Shown one piece after another: positions 1-8,001 of a stretch of 40,410 nucleotides of DNA. Position numbers and translations under genes: made by a program. Under the pieces are notes generated by a model, which was given only the letters and a program-made list of their open reading frames with translations, did not search any database and was not told the DNA's origin. The DNA is taken from assembly GCA_003228955.1 (NCBI GenBank), contig QIGN01000003.1, positions 1 through 40,410 on the forward strand. Reading direction: 5' to 3'. Source of the stretch: Hyphomicrobiales bacterium. GTDB lineage: Bacteria; Pseudomonadota; Alphaproteobacteria; Rhizobiales; Methyloligellaceae. Each line of letters opens with the position of its first letter. Positions within the stretch are counted from its first letter, which is position 1.

Positions 1-1409
1 GCGCCTTTATATTCGCGCACCATCTCGAAGGCTTCTTCGGCGATGGCGCGCATGGTGGAGGCGTCTTTTTCCAGCTTCAGATTGAGAATGGGCCGCACAT
101 GCAGGCACCCGACGGACGCATGGGCATACCAGGTGCCGCGCGTGCCGTGCTTTTCGAAGACTTCCGTCAGCCGCTCCGTATAGTCGGCCAGATGCTCCAG
201 CGGGACAGCGCAGTCTTCGATGAAGGAGACCGGCTTGCCGTCTGATTTCATGCTCATCATGATGTTGAGCCCGGACTTGCGCACTTCCCAGATGGCCTTC
301 TGGAACCGCGCCCCCACAGCCTCGACGACGGCGTGTTTGTGCCCCAACTCCCGCATCAGGTCATCGAGATCCTTGAGCCGGCGCAAATTCTCCACCTGAT
401 TGTCTTCAGAGAATTCAGTGATCAGCAGGGCTTCGGGCTCGCCCTTGACGAAGCGGCCCACCGTGGTGCGGAACATCGGGATGTCGCGGGCAAGCTCAAT
501 CAGGTTCTTGTCAATGAGTTCTACCGCGCTCGGTCCCAGCTTGATGATATGCCGGGCCGCCTCCATCGCCTTGCGGAAGGTCGGAAAGTGGCAAACGCCA
601 AGCGCCCTGTTTTCTGGTAGTGGCGAGAGTTTCAGTTCGATGGCGCGCGAAAAGGCCAGGGTTCCTTCGGAGCCGATCAGGATTTGCGCCAGATTGACCG
701 GCGCGTCGCCCGGCACAAGAGCATCGAGCAGATACCCGCCGACCCGGCGCGACACTTTGGGGAAAGCCTTTCCTATATGCTTTTTGCGCTTGCGGCCGAT
801 CTCGATGAGATCGCGCATCAGTTCAAGCGCCGGGGAGGGGGCATTGAGCCGGTTCAGATTCCTGGGCACTTCGGCGAAACGCGCCTGAGTCCCGTCCGCC
901 AGAATCGCATCAATAGCCGTTACATTGTCGCGCATGATCCCATAGCGGATGGAGCGGGTGCCGCAGCTGTTGTTGCCGGCCATGCCGCCGATCGTTGCCC
1001 GGCTGGCGGTCGAGACATCGACCGGGAACCACAGCCCGTGGCGTTTCAATTGTGCATTGAGCTGGTCGAGCACGATGCCAGGCTGCACGGTGCAGGTCTG
1101 TAGCTCGGGGTCAATGGAAGTGATCTTGTGCAGATATTTCGAGAAATCGACGACCAGCGCTTCGCCTACCGTTTGACCGCTTTGCGAGGTGCCTCCGCCG
1201 CGGGGCAGGAGGGTGAGCCCTTCCTCATGGGCAATTTCGATGATCGCGGCCAGATCGGTTTCGGTTTTCGGGACGGCAGTCCCCTGGGGAATGATCTGAT
1301 AAATTGAGGCGTCCGTGGCGTAGCGCCCTCGTGAAAAGGCGTCGAACAGGACGTCTCCCTCAATGTTTTTTCTGAGCCGTGATTCAAGAATTTCGTCGGG
1401 GCTTGACAT
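1..1409 (-). CDS. FAD-binding oxidase, YdiJ-like (N-terminal part; runs off the window)
   Basis: Reading leftward, about 469 codons are visible and the frame is still open at base 1. Residues about 45-280 form a PCMH-type FAD-binding domain: the segment RGGGTSQSGQTVG (70-82) fits the FAD pyrophosphate loop, and GGMAGNNSCGTRSIRYG (141-157) is a family hallmark. The later part matches the FAD-oxidase C-terminal domain. The pattern resembles the roughly 1000-residue YdiJ group, which carries a C-terminal Fe-S domain and oxidises D-2-hydroxyacids such as D-lactate or D-2-hydroxyglutarate. The Fe-S half would lie outside the window and is not seen. The chosen ATG has no Shine-Dalgarno sequence. 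An in-frame ATG at 1424 sits where the predicted promoter would start transcription, so a leaderless mRNA adding five residues is possible. The gene diverges from the aminotransferase operon, which suggests shared control. The exact substrate is unknown; GlcD-type glycolate oxidase is a less likely alternative. Confidence 0.85.
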   Translation of the reverse strand, partial: MSSPDEILESRLRKNIEGDVLFDAFSRGRYATDASIYQIIPQGTAVPKTETDLAAIIEIAHEEGLTLLPRGGGTSQSGQTVGEALVVDFSKYLHKITSIDPELQTCTVQPGIVLDQLNAQLKRHGLWFPVDVSTASRATIGGMAGNNSCGTRSIRYGIMRDNVTAIDAILADGTQARFAEVPRNLNRLNAPSPALELMRDLIEIGRKRKKHIGKAFPKVSRRVGGYLLDALVPGDAPVNLAQILIGSEGTLAFSRAIELKLSPLPENRALGVCHFPTFRKAMEAARHIIKLGPSAVELIDKNLIELARDIPMFRTTVGRFVKGEPEALLITEFSEDNQVENLRRLKDLDDLMRELGHKHAVVEAVGARFQKAIWEVRKSGLNIMMSMKSDGKPVSFIEDCAVPLEHLADYTERLTEVFEKHGTRGTWYAHASVGCLHVRPILNLKLEKDASTMRAIAEEAFEMVREYKG

Positions 1410-1437
1410 GTATAATGAATTCATAATTCAATATACA
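1409..1437. promoter_or_regulatory. Long inverted repeat, probable operator
   Basis: The left arm TGTATAATGAATT (1409-1421) and right arm AATTCAATATACA (1425-1437) pair at 12 of 13 positions around a 3-base centre. The repeat covers the -10 box and expected start point of the leftward promoter as well as the first base of the leftward start codon. This is where a dimeric repressor would block transcription. The regulator is not encoded in the window. Confidence 0.6.
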
Positions 1438-1459
1438 CTAGGTGACACGATTCTGGCAA
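1430..1459 (-). promoter_or_regulatory. Predicted sigma-70-type promoter for the FAD oxidase gene
   Basis: On the minus strand, TTGCCA (1454-1459) and TATATT (1430-1435) are separated by 18 bases. The expected start point is at 1423-1424, exactly on an in-frame ATG, which suggests a leaderless transcript. No Shine-Dalgarno sequence is visible before either candidate ATG. Confidence 0.5.
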
Positions 1460-1471
1460 GCATCAGAATCG
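1448..1471. promoter_or_regulatory. Second inverted repeat in the divergent gap
   Basis: CGATTCT (1448-1454) and AGAATCG (1465-1471) are perfect 7-base arms around a 10-base spacer. The repeat overlaps the -35 box of the leftward promoter. Position and geometry fit a second regulator site, either an activator or a second repressor. It could also fold as a hairpin in a rightward transcript. Confidence 0.45.
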
Positions 1472-1553
1472 GCGAAGTTACGCCAATTTTTGATTGACTG
1501 AGGTGGATTGCGCGGGGATGCGCGAAGCAAATATCTTAAGGGGACTCACATTC

Positions 1554-2717
1554 ATGGCGCGAACAGCAGGCCGGCATTTCCTTCAGATACCAGGGCCAAC
1601 ACAGGTTCCGGACCGGATTTTGCGGGCGATCGATATGCCGGTCATCGACCACCGGGGACCTGAATTCGCAGTGCTCGGCAAGAAGGTGCTCGGCGGCATC
1701 GGGAAAATTTTCAAATGCGCCGGGCCGGTGATCATTTATCCCTCCTCGGGAACCGGTGCGTGGGAAGCGGCGCTGACCAATACGCTCTCGCCCGGCGACA
1801 AGGTGCTGATGTATGAGTCAGGTCACTTCGCGGTTCTGTGGCAGGGCATCGCCGAGCGCATGGGGCTCCAGCCTGAATTTATCGAAGGGGATTGGCGCCG
1901 CGCCGCGGAACCGGAGAAAATTGCGGAGCGCCTTGCCGCCGACAAGGCGCACGAAATAAAGGCGGTATGCGTGGTTCACAACGAAACCGCGACCGGCTGT
2001 ACCGCGCGCATTCCCGAAATACGCAAGGCCATCGACGATGCCGCCCATCCGGCACTGTTTCTCGTTGATGTGATTTCCTCGCTGGCCTCCATCGACTACC
2101 GGCATGATGAATGGGGTGTTGATGTCACGGTCGGCGGGTCACAGAAGGGGTTGATGCTGCCGCCGGGGCTTGGCTTCAACGCCCTGAGCGACAAGGCCTT
2201 GCAGGCGTCGCAGAATTCAACACTGCCCAGGGCCTATTGGGGCTGGCAGGAGATGCTTTCCGCCAACGGCAATGGCTTCTTCCCCTACACGCCGGCGACC
2301 AATCTGCTTTATGGTCTGTCGGAGGCCATTGATATGCTGCTGGAAGAGGGGCTGGACGTTGTGTTTGCCCGTCATGACCGCCACGCGGAAGCCACGCGTC
2401 TGGCGGTTTACCATTGGGGGCTTGAAGTGCTGTGCCGGGAAAAACGCGAATATTCCAGCTCGCTGACGGCCATTTTGATGCCGGAGGGCCATGACGCGGA
2501 CGCGCTGCGCGGCGTCATCAAGAACAGATTCGATATGTCGCTCGGCACGGGCCTTGGCAAGGTGGCCGGAAAAGTGTTCCGGATCGGGCATCTGGGGGAT
2601 ATCAATGACCTGACTCTGATTGGCACGCTGGCCGGCGTGGAAATGGGTCTGGGGATAGCCAATGTGCCGCACAACAAGGGCGGGGCGCAGGCGGCCATGG
2701 ATTTTCTGAGAGCATGA
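1554..2717 (+). CDS. Class V aminotransferase, serine-glyoxylate aminotransferase-like
   Basis: This 387-residue PLP enzyme of fold type I probably transfers an amino group from serine or alanine to glyoxylate or a similar 2-oxo acid. The N-terminus GRHFLQIPGPTQVPDRIL is typical of bacterial serine-glyoxylate aminotransferases. SGTGAWEAAL (65-74) lies in the cofactor phosphate region, and the PLP lysine is K198 in GGSQKGLMLPPG. Length matches the family at about 390-400. I chose the ATG preceded by AAGGGGA nine bases upstream; an in-frame TTG at 1494 would add 20 residues unlike the family. The next gene starts one base after its stop, so they are probably translated together. A paired 2-hydroxyacid oxidase across the divergent promoter could supply the 2-oxo acid (inference). 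Substrate specificity cannot be read from sequence. Confidence 0.88.
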   Translation: MARTAGRHFLQIPGPTQVPDRILRAIDMPVIDHRGPEFAVLGKKVLGGIGKIFKCAGPVIIYPSSGTGAWEAALTNTLSPGDKVLMYESGHFAVLWQGIAERMGLQPEFIEGDWRRAAEPEKIAERLAADKAHEIKAVCVVHNETATGCTARIPEIRKAIDDAAHPALFLVDVISSLASIDYRHDEWGVDVTVGGSQKGLMLPPGLGFNALSDKALQASQNSTLPRAYWGWQEMLSANGNGFFPYTPATNLLYGLSEAIDMLLEEGLDVVFARHDRHAEATRLAVYHWGLEVLCREKREYSSSLTAILMPEGHDADALRGVIKNRFDMSLGTGLGKVAGKVFRIGHLGDINDLTLIGTLAGVEMGLGIANVPHNKGGAQAAMDFLRA

Positions 2718-2718
2718 C

Positions 2719-3501
2719 ATGAGCGAAGCGGAACTACTCATTGAACGCGATGGTCCGGTTGCGGTTCTGACCCTCAACCGGCCCGAAAAACGCAATGCGC
2801 TGACATTCCCGATGTATGAGGGCCTGGCGGACTTCAGCCGGTCCGCGGGCGAGGACGAAGATCTGAAGGTCATCATCCTGCGCGGCGCGGGCGACAAGGC
2901 TTTTGCCTCCGGCACGGACATCTCCCAGTTTCGAGATTTCAAGGGCGCGGAGGACGGTCTGGCCTATGAAAAAAGGATCGATGGCGTGCTGTCCGATATC
3001 GAAGCCTGTCCAAGGCCCATCATTGCGGCCATAACGGGCGCCTGCACCGGCGGCGGGGCCGCCATCGCCGGGCTGTGCGATATCCGCCTGGCAACCCGCG
3101 ATATGCGCTTCGGGTTTCCCATTGCCCGCACACTCGGCAACTGTCTGTCGGTTCCCAGTCTGCGGCGCATGTCCGCGATGCTTGGCGCAGCGCGCACAAG
3201 GGAGATCATCATGACCTCGCGGCTGGTTGAGGCTGAAGAGGCGCTTGGCATTGGGCTTGTTTCCGAACTTTTCGACGATGCGGATGCGCTTTTCTCGCGT
3301 GCAAAAGAACTGGCGGAGGAAATAGCGACCTTCGCGCCGCTCACCCTGCGAGCCACCAAGGAAATGTTCCGGCGCATGAGTGCAGCCGAGCCGCCCGTCA
3401 GGGACGACGACCTCATTGCCCTGTGTTACGCAAGCGATGATTTTCGTGAAGGCCTGGATGCGTTCCTGGCCAAGCGGAAAGCCAACTGGACCGGGCGTTA
3501 A
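2719..3501 (+). CDS. Crotonase-fold protein (enoyl-CoA hydratase/isomerase family) lacking both hydratase glutamates
   Basis: The 260-residue length and fold signature match the crotonase superfamily: NRPEKRNAL (20-28), SGTDI (64-68) at the first oxyanion-hole strand, and GGGAAIAGLCDI (111-122) at the second. In classical enoyl-CoA hydratase the two acid-base glutamates (E144 and E164 of the rat enzyme) fall in the GGGxE and FGxPE motifs. Here the aligned residues are A115 and I135 (FGFPIART), so the usual water-addition chemistry is unlikely. The CoA-thioester site seems intact, so isomerase, thioesterase, decarboxylase or another crotonase reaction is possible. The start is one base after the aminotransferase stop, and the CoA-transferase follows three bases downstream, which points to one operon and a shared pathway. 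The specific function is unknown. Confidence 0.85.
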   Translation: MSEAELLIERDGPVAVLTLNRPEKRNALTFPMYEGLADFSRSAGEDEDLKVIILRGAGDKAFASGTDISQFRDFKGAEDGLAYEKRIDGVLSDIEACPRPIIAAITGACTGGGAAIAGLCDIRLATRDMRFGFPIARTLGNCLSVPSLRRMSAMLGAARTREIIMTSRLVEAEEALGIGLVSELFDDADALFSRAKELAEEIATFAPLTLRATKEMFRRMSAAEPPVRDDDLIALCYASDDFREGLDAFLAKRKANWTGR

Positions 3502-3504
3502 ACC

Positions 3505-4752
3505 ATGTCTCAGCAAAGAAAGGGACCGCTGACGGGCATGCGCGTGATCGAACTCGCCCACATCATGGCGGGTCCGGTTTGCGGCCTCATGCTGGCGGAC
3601 CTCGGCGCGGATGTCATCAAGGTGGAAAAGGCGAATGGCGGCGATGATTCACGCCGCTTCGTACCCCCTGAAATCAATGGCGAGCCGGCGGCCTTCATGA
3701 TGATGAACCGCAACAAGCGCGGTATCGCTCTGGACCTGAAAACGGAAGAAGGCAAGGAGGTTCTGCGCCGCCTCGTCAAAGATGCGGACGTGCTCATCGA
3801 GAACTACCGCCACGATACAATGGAACGGCTGGGCCTGGGCTATGAGACATTACGGGAAATAAACCCCGGGCTCATCTATTGCGAAATCTCCGGCTTCGGG
3901 CGCAGCGGACCCTATCGGGAGCGCGGCGGTTTTGACCTCATCGCGCAAGGCATGTCCGGGCTGATGGACATTACGGGCGAGGGGCCGGACCGCTCACCCG
4001 TCAAGGTCGGCGCCCCCGTCAGCGATACGACTGCCGGAATGTTGGGGGCGATGGGGTGCATCGCCGCCTATGTGCACAAACAAAAGACCGGCGAGGGGCA
4101 GCGTGTCGATACGTCCCTGTTCGAAGCAGCCATCACGCACACCTACTGGCAGTCGGCCATCTGCTTTGCGACTGGCGATACCCCAACCCGCATGGGCACC
4201 GCGCATCCACTCAATGCGCCTTACCAGACCTTTGAGACCGAAGACGGCCGGATCAACATTGGCGCTGCCAACCAGCGGAACTGGGAACGGCTGCTCGAAT
4301 GTATTGGCGCGGAGGACCTCGGCGATGATCCCCGCTTTGCCGCCAATTCGGAGCGCATGGCCAATCTGGGCTCGCTTGTTGAAATCCTGAATGGATATTT
4401 TGCAAAGCGAACGACCGCGCATTGGCAGGAAACCCTCGAAGCAGCTGGCATACCCGCCGGCCCGGTGCTCACCATCAAGGAAATGCACGCCGACCCACAA
4501 GCCATAGCCCGCGAAATGGTGCCGGAGATAGATCATCCTGTCGCCGGGCGCGTGCAGACGATTGGACTTCCCGTTAAACTCTCGGATACTCCAGGGGGCG
4601 TGGTGCGCCCCGCGCCCCTCTACGGGCAGCACAACCGGGAGGTGTTGACCGAAGCTGGATATTCCGAAATCGAAATTACTCGCCTGTTCGAGAGCGGCGG
4701 GGTTGTCGGCGCCACCGAGATTGACCGGAAAGCGGCAAAATCTGTAACTTGA
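3505..4752 (+). CDS. Class III CoA-transferase (CaiB/BaiF family)
   Basis: The 415-residue protein carries the family hallmarks: an N-terminal Rossmann part with LADLGADVIKVEK (30-42), the NRNKRGIALDL segment (68-78), and SGFGRSGPYRERGGFDLIAQ (129-148). D174 in PVSDTTAGM fits the catalytic aspartate that forms the acyl-enzyme anhydride in formyl-CoA transferase. Such enzymes move CoA from a donor thioester to a free carboxylic acid in the cytoplasm. It is the last gene of the aminotransferase-crotonase trio, so it likely activates the acid that the crotonase-fold protein acts on (inference). Donor and acceptor cannot be read from sequence. A weak stem (CTGAAG, 7-base loop, CTTCAG, 4762-4780) just downstream has no T-run. 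Confidence 0.88.
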   Translation: MSQQRKGPLTGMRVIELAHIMAGPVCGLMLADLGADVIKVEKANGGDDSRRFVPPEINGEPAAFMMMNRNKRGIALDLKTEEGKEVLRRLVKDADVLIENYRHDTMERLGLGYETLREINPGLIYCEISGFGRSGPYRERGGFDLIAQGMSGLMDITGEGPDRSPVKVGAPVSDTTAGMLGAMGCIAAYVHKQKTGEGQRVDTSLFEAAITHTYWQSAICFATGDTPTRMGTAHPLNAPYQTFETEDGRINIGAANQRNWERLLECIGAEDLGDDPRFAANSERMANLGSLVEILNGYFAKRTTAHWQETLEAAGIPAGPVLTIKEMHADPQAIAREMVPEIDHPVAGRVQTIGLPVKLSDTPGGVVRPAPLYGQHNREVLTEAGYSEIEITRLFESGGVVGATEIDRKAAKSVT

Positions 4753-4912
4753 TCGCGGATACTGAAGCATTCATCTTCAGGCCGATTCACTTATTCCTAA
4801 CTTTCTGGAGAAAGAGTTGGGGGTGGTGTACGCGGTTCGGCTGGTTCCAGGTGGTTTAAAATCTGTCAGCAGTGCCTGCGGGTCGTGTAAAAGTCGGGGG
4901 TGGGTTCTTAGA

Positions 4913-5983
4913 ATGTTACGTTTTGTTGTGCCCGGAACCGTGAATTTGGCGGCTCGAGACGCGCCGGGAAATTCGATTTCAAATGCCCGGCGGACGGTTT
5001 TCTATGTTTTGCTTTCCATCGTGCTCACGGCGGTTGTCCTTTCGGCGTGCTCACGACGGCAAAAGCCGGCCGAACAGAAATTTTCAAAACGCGTTGTTGA
5101 ACTGGGTGAGCCCGTCCCCAAGGGCGGGGGGCGGTACAAGGTTGGCAATCCCTATCAGATCGGGGGCCGTTGGTACACGCCGAAGGCAGACCCGGGCTAT
5201 AACCGGGTGGGGGTAGCGTCCTGGTATGGGGAATTGTTCCACGGCCGCTATACCGCCAATGGCGAGATTTACGACATGAACGCACTGACGGCGGCGCATC
5301 CCACGCTGCCCCTGCCGACTTATGCGCGGGTCACCAATTTGCAGAATGGGCGCTCAATCGTGGTGCGGGTCAATGACCGGGGTCCCTATGCCAGTGATCG
5401 CATCATTGACATGTCGCGCCGTTCCGCCCAGGCGCTCGGATTCCAGCGTGCGGGCACGGCAAAGGTTCGTGTCCAGTATATGGGTCTGGCTCCGCTGGAC
5501 GGAAACGATTCCCTGGAGCGGCGGGTCTATGCCAGCAAGCCCTTCGCGCGGATGGCGGACCTTTCCGGATCGAAAAGAAAGACGCGTAAATCCTCCAGCC
5601 GCACGCAGCTGGCGCAAGCAGTAAGCCAGGAGGTGGAGAGCGATCCCATGGTTGTGGCTTCGATCTCGCGACCGCGCAATACAGCCACCCCGGCCATCAA
5701 TGAGTGGGCCGTGAAAACCAGATCGGCGGCAGCTCCGCTGGCGCCGGACGCCGAACGCGGGCTGTTCATCCAGGCGGCTTCATTCCGCAACCGGGATTTC
5801 GCGGACAGCCTTCGGGGAAGGCTGGCCGAAATGGGCCCCGCGGACGTGAAGTCCTCGGATGTAGCGGGTCAGACATATTACCGTGTCCGTCTGGGTCCGT
5901 TTGCCGCGCGCCATGACGCGGACCAGGCGCTGCGGGCCGTGGTCGGGTCGGGGTTCACGGACGCCCGGATCGTACGGAATTAG
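4913..5983 (+). CDS. rlpA: RlpA family septal-ring lytic transglycosylase, lipoprotein with SPOR domain
   Basis: RlpA cleaves denuded glycan strands in peptidoglycan at division sites. From the chosen ATG the protein has 356 residues. A hydrophobic stretch ends in the lipobox LSAC, giving the lipidated Cys46. The RlpA double-psi beta-barrel begins at GVASWYG, with H129 (AAHPTLPLPT) and D155 (VNDRGPY) at the positions proposed as catalytic in the Pseudomonas enzyme. The last 75 or so residues form a SPOR domain that binds denuded glycan. The start is uncertain. The ATG leaves a long 27-residue region before the membrane stretch, a TTG at 4946 would give a more usual signal peptide, and a TTG at 4817 has GGAGAAAG just upstream. 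Its neighbour is another peptidoglycan enzyme, the usual alphaproteobacterial pairing. Confidence 0.88.
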   Translation: MLRFVVPGTVNLAARDAPGNSISNARRTVFYVLLSIVLTAVVLSACSRRQKPAEQKFSKRVVELGEPVPKGGGRYKVGNPYQIGGRWYTPKADPGYNRVGVASWYGELFHGRYTANGEIYDMNALTAAHPTLPLPTYARVTNLQNGRSIVVRVNDRGPYASDRIIDMSRRSAQALGFQRAGTAKVRVQYMGLAPLDGNDSLERRVYASKPFARMADLSGSKRKTRKSSSRTQLAQAVSQEVESDPMVVASISRPRNTATPAINEWAVKTRSAAAPLAPDAERGLFIQAASFRNRDFADSLRGRLAEMGPADVKSSDVAGQTYYRVRLGPFAARHDADQALRAVVGSGFTDARIVRN

Positions 5984-5988
5984 CCTTT

Positions 5989-6006
5989 CCGGGCGTCCAG
6001 GCCCGG
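5989..6006 (+). terminator. Short GC-rich hairpin after rlpA
   Basis: CCGGGC, loop GTCCAG, GCCCGG forms a perfect 6-bp stem six bases after the rlpA stop. The following TAAATT is not a real T-run, so this is at best a weak intrinsic terminator or an RNA-stabilising 3' end. Confidence 0.35.
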
Positions 6007-6123
6007 TAAATTCGCTAGTGAGTTGATTTCACCCCATGCTTGTCGCTACTCTGTTGGCGGATCGCGGGACGCCCCTTCGTGTGCGTATTCGCGTTTCGCG
6101 CTTTGACATGGACTGAGTAGGGT

Positions 6124-7314
6124 ATGAGATCGACCGGTCATCGTAAGAGTTTCCTGGTGCTCATGGCGCTGGTTTTGAGTGTCGTCTTTGCCGGTGATAT
6201 ACTGGCGAAGCCTAAATCCAAATCCACGGACAAGTTTGAAACAAAGGCCAAGTGGGCGATCCTGATGGACGCCGACACAAATACCGTTCTCTTCGAAAAA
6301 AATTCCAATGAGCTCATGCCGCCGGCCAGCATGAGCAAGCTTATGACGCTGGCTGTCATTTTTCGCGCCCTGAAAGACGGGCAGCTGTCGCTCGACGATG
6401 AATTCTCAAACAGCCTCTATGCCTGGCGCACCGGCGGGGCGCCGTCAGGCGGTTCGGCCATGTTCGTGCCGCTCAAGGGGAGCGCGACGCTTGGCGAGTT
6501 GCTGCAGGGCATTGCCGTGCAATCGGGCAATGACGCCAGCATCATCGTTGCCGAAGGCATGGCCGGGTCCGAGGACGCATTTGCCGATATCATGAATGAT
6601 TATGCCCGCGAGATCGGCCTGACGGAGTCGAATTTTCGAAATTCCACCGGCCTGTCTGATCCAGATCACTATATGACGGCGCTCGAGCTGGCCAAGCTCG
6701 CAATTTATATCATCAAGGAATATCCGGAGTATTATTTCTACTTCTCGCAAAAGGAGTATCGCTACAAGAAGTATATTTTCTACAACCGAAATCCGCTGGT
6801 CTATGACGGGATCGGAGTTGATGGCCTGAAAACGGGCTTTATCAAGGAAGCCGGTTATGGGCTGGTTGCGTCGAGCAAGCAGCGCGGGCAGAGGCTGGTT
6901 GTCGTGGTCAACGGTCTTACGTCGAAAAAAGCCCGCCGGGAAGAGGGTAAGCGGCTGCTGCAATGGGGGTTCAGAAGTTTTCGGCAATGGAAGCTGTTCG
7001 ATGCCGGTGAGACCATCGGGGATGCACTGGTCTGGGGCGGGACGAAACGCAATGTAACCCTCACGGGCAATGGCAGTATCAGGATCTTTTTGCCGCGAAC
7101 CGCCAGCCGGAAGATCAAGGCATCGATCGTCTATAAGGGGCCGCTCAAGCCGCCAATCAAGAAAGGCGACCAGGTGGCATTTTTGCGCGTCACGGCGCCC
7201 GATGCCACAGTCAACAATATCCCGCTCTATGCCGGGGAAAATGTTGGCGAGGGGTCGCTTTGGAAGAAGGGGATGGAATCCGCGTTCCACCTCGCCTTCG
7301 GCTGGCTGCTCTAG
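6124..7314 (+). CDS. dacC: D-alanyl-D-alanine carboxypeptidase (PBP5/6 family)
   Basis: This periplasmic serine peptidase trims the terminal D-Ala from peptidoglycan pentapeptides. The 396-residue protein has a signal peptide (about 1-28, ending ILA) and the three active-site motifs in order: S69-M-S-K72, S134-G-N and K236-T-G. A PBP5 C-terminal domain of mostly beta strands follows from about residue 285. The last residues (SAFHLAFGWLL) could be the membrane-anchoring amphipathic helix. The start ATG is preceded closely by AGTAGGGT. It follows rlpA and precedes tmk, a standard alphaproteobacterial arrangement. The symbol dacC is by family; dacF or dacA would fit equally. Confidence 0.92.
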   Translation: MRSTGHRKSFLVLMALVLSVVFAGDILAKPKSKSTDKFETKAKWAILMDADTNTVLFEKNSNELMPPASMSKLMTLAVIFRALKDGQLSLDDEFSNSLYAWRTGGAPSGGSAMFVPLKGSATLGELLQGIAVQSGNDASIIVAEGMAGSEDAFADIMNDYAREIGLTESNFRNSTGLSDPDHYMTALELAKLAIYIIKEYPEYYFYFSQKEYRYKKYIFYNRNPLVYDGIGVDGLKTGFIKEAGYGLVASSKQRGQRLVVVVNGLTSKKARREEGKRLLQWGFRSFRQWKLFDAGETIGDALVWGGTKRNVTLTGNGSIRIFLPRTASRKIKASIVYKGPLKPPIKKGDQVAFLRVTAPDATVNNIPLYAGENVGEGSLWKKGMESAFHLAFGWLL

Positions 7315-7359
7315 TACAAAGTCACCTCGCGGCACTGGGTTGCCCGGAATGCGAGGCTC

Positions 7360-8001
7360 ATGACAACTGGAAAATTCATAACTTTTGAAGGCGGCGAGGG
7401 TGCGGGAAAGTCCACCCAGGCAAGGCTTCTGGCCGAACGCTTGCGCGCGGCCGGGCACGAGGTTGTTGAAACACGCGAACCAGGTGGCACAAAGCGCGGC
7501 GAGGAGATCAGGGAATTTCTGCTTTCCGGCGCGGCAAGGGATTTTGGCCCCATGGGCGAGGCGGTTCTCTTTTGCGCGGCGCGCGACCATCATGTGAATG
7601 ATCTGATCCGGCCGGCGTTGACACGCGGGAATTGGGTTCTGTGTGACCGGTTTTCCGACTCGACCGCCGCCTATCAGGGCGCCGCCGGAGGTGTAAGGCC
7701 GGCGCTTGTCCGCGCGCTGGAGCGGATTGCGGTTGCCGACAACGTGCCGGATCTTACGCTGATCCTGGATGTGCCGCCCGAAGCTGGCCTGAAACGCGCC
7801 GCCGAGCGCAACGCGGAGGGAGGCATTGGGCCGGACCGCTTCGAGGGTATGGAATTGCGGTTTCATGAAGCCCTGCGCGCCTGTTTCCTCCAGATTGCCG
7901 AAGAAGCGCCTCAGCGCTGTGTTGTCGTCAATGCGCAGCAGGCGGAGACGGGCGTGGCGGAAGATGTGTGGGAGGCGGTGGTGGACCGGCTGAACCCATG
8001 A
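7360..8001 (+). CDS. tmk: Thymidylate kinase (dTMP kinase)
   Basis: The enzyme phosphorylates dTMP to dTDP with ATP for DNA synthesis. The 213-residue length is normal. The P-loop is GGEGAGKST (11-19), the REPGG substrate loop is at 39-43, and the DRFSDST motif (96-102) replaces the common DRY/DRH form. The ATG is preceded by GAGG. Its stop overlaps the next gene's start in an ATGA, so tmk and holB are probably coupled, joining dTTP supply with DNA polymerase III assembly. Confidence 0.95.
   Translation: MTTGKFITFEGGEGAGKSTQARLLAERLRAAGHEVVETREPGGTKRGEEIREFLLSGAARDFGPMGEAVLFCAARDHHVNDLIRPALTRGNWVLCDRFSDSTAAYQGAAGGVRPALVRALERIAVADNVPDLTLILDVPPEAGLKRAAERNAEGGIGPDRFEGMELRFHEALRACFLQIAEEAPQRCVVVNAQQAETGVAEDVWEAVVDRLNP

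Noticed and set aside
4762-4780. Terminator after the CoA-transferase gene
   Set aside because: The 6-bp stem is AT/GC mixed with a 7-base loop and no T-run; too weak to call.
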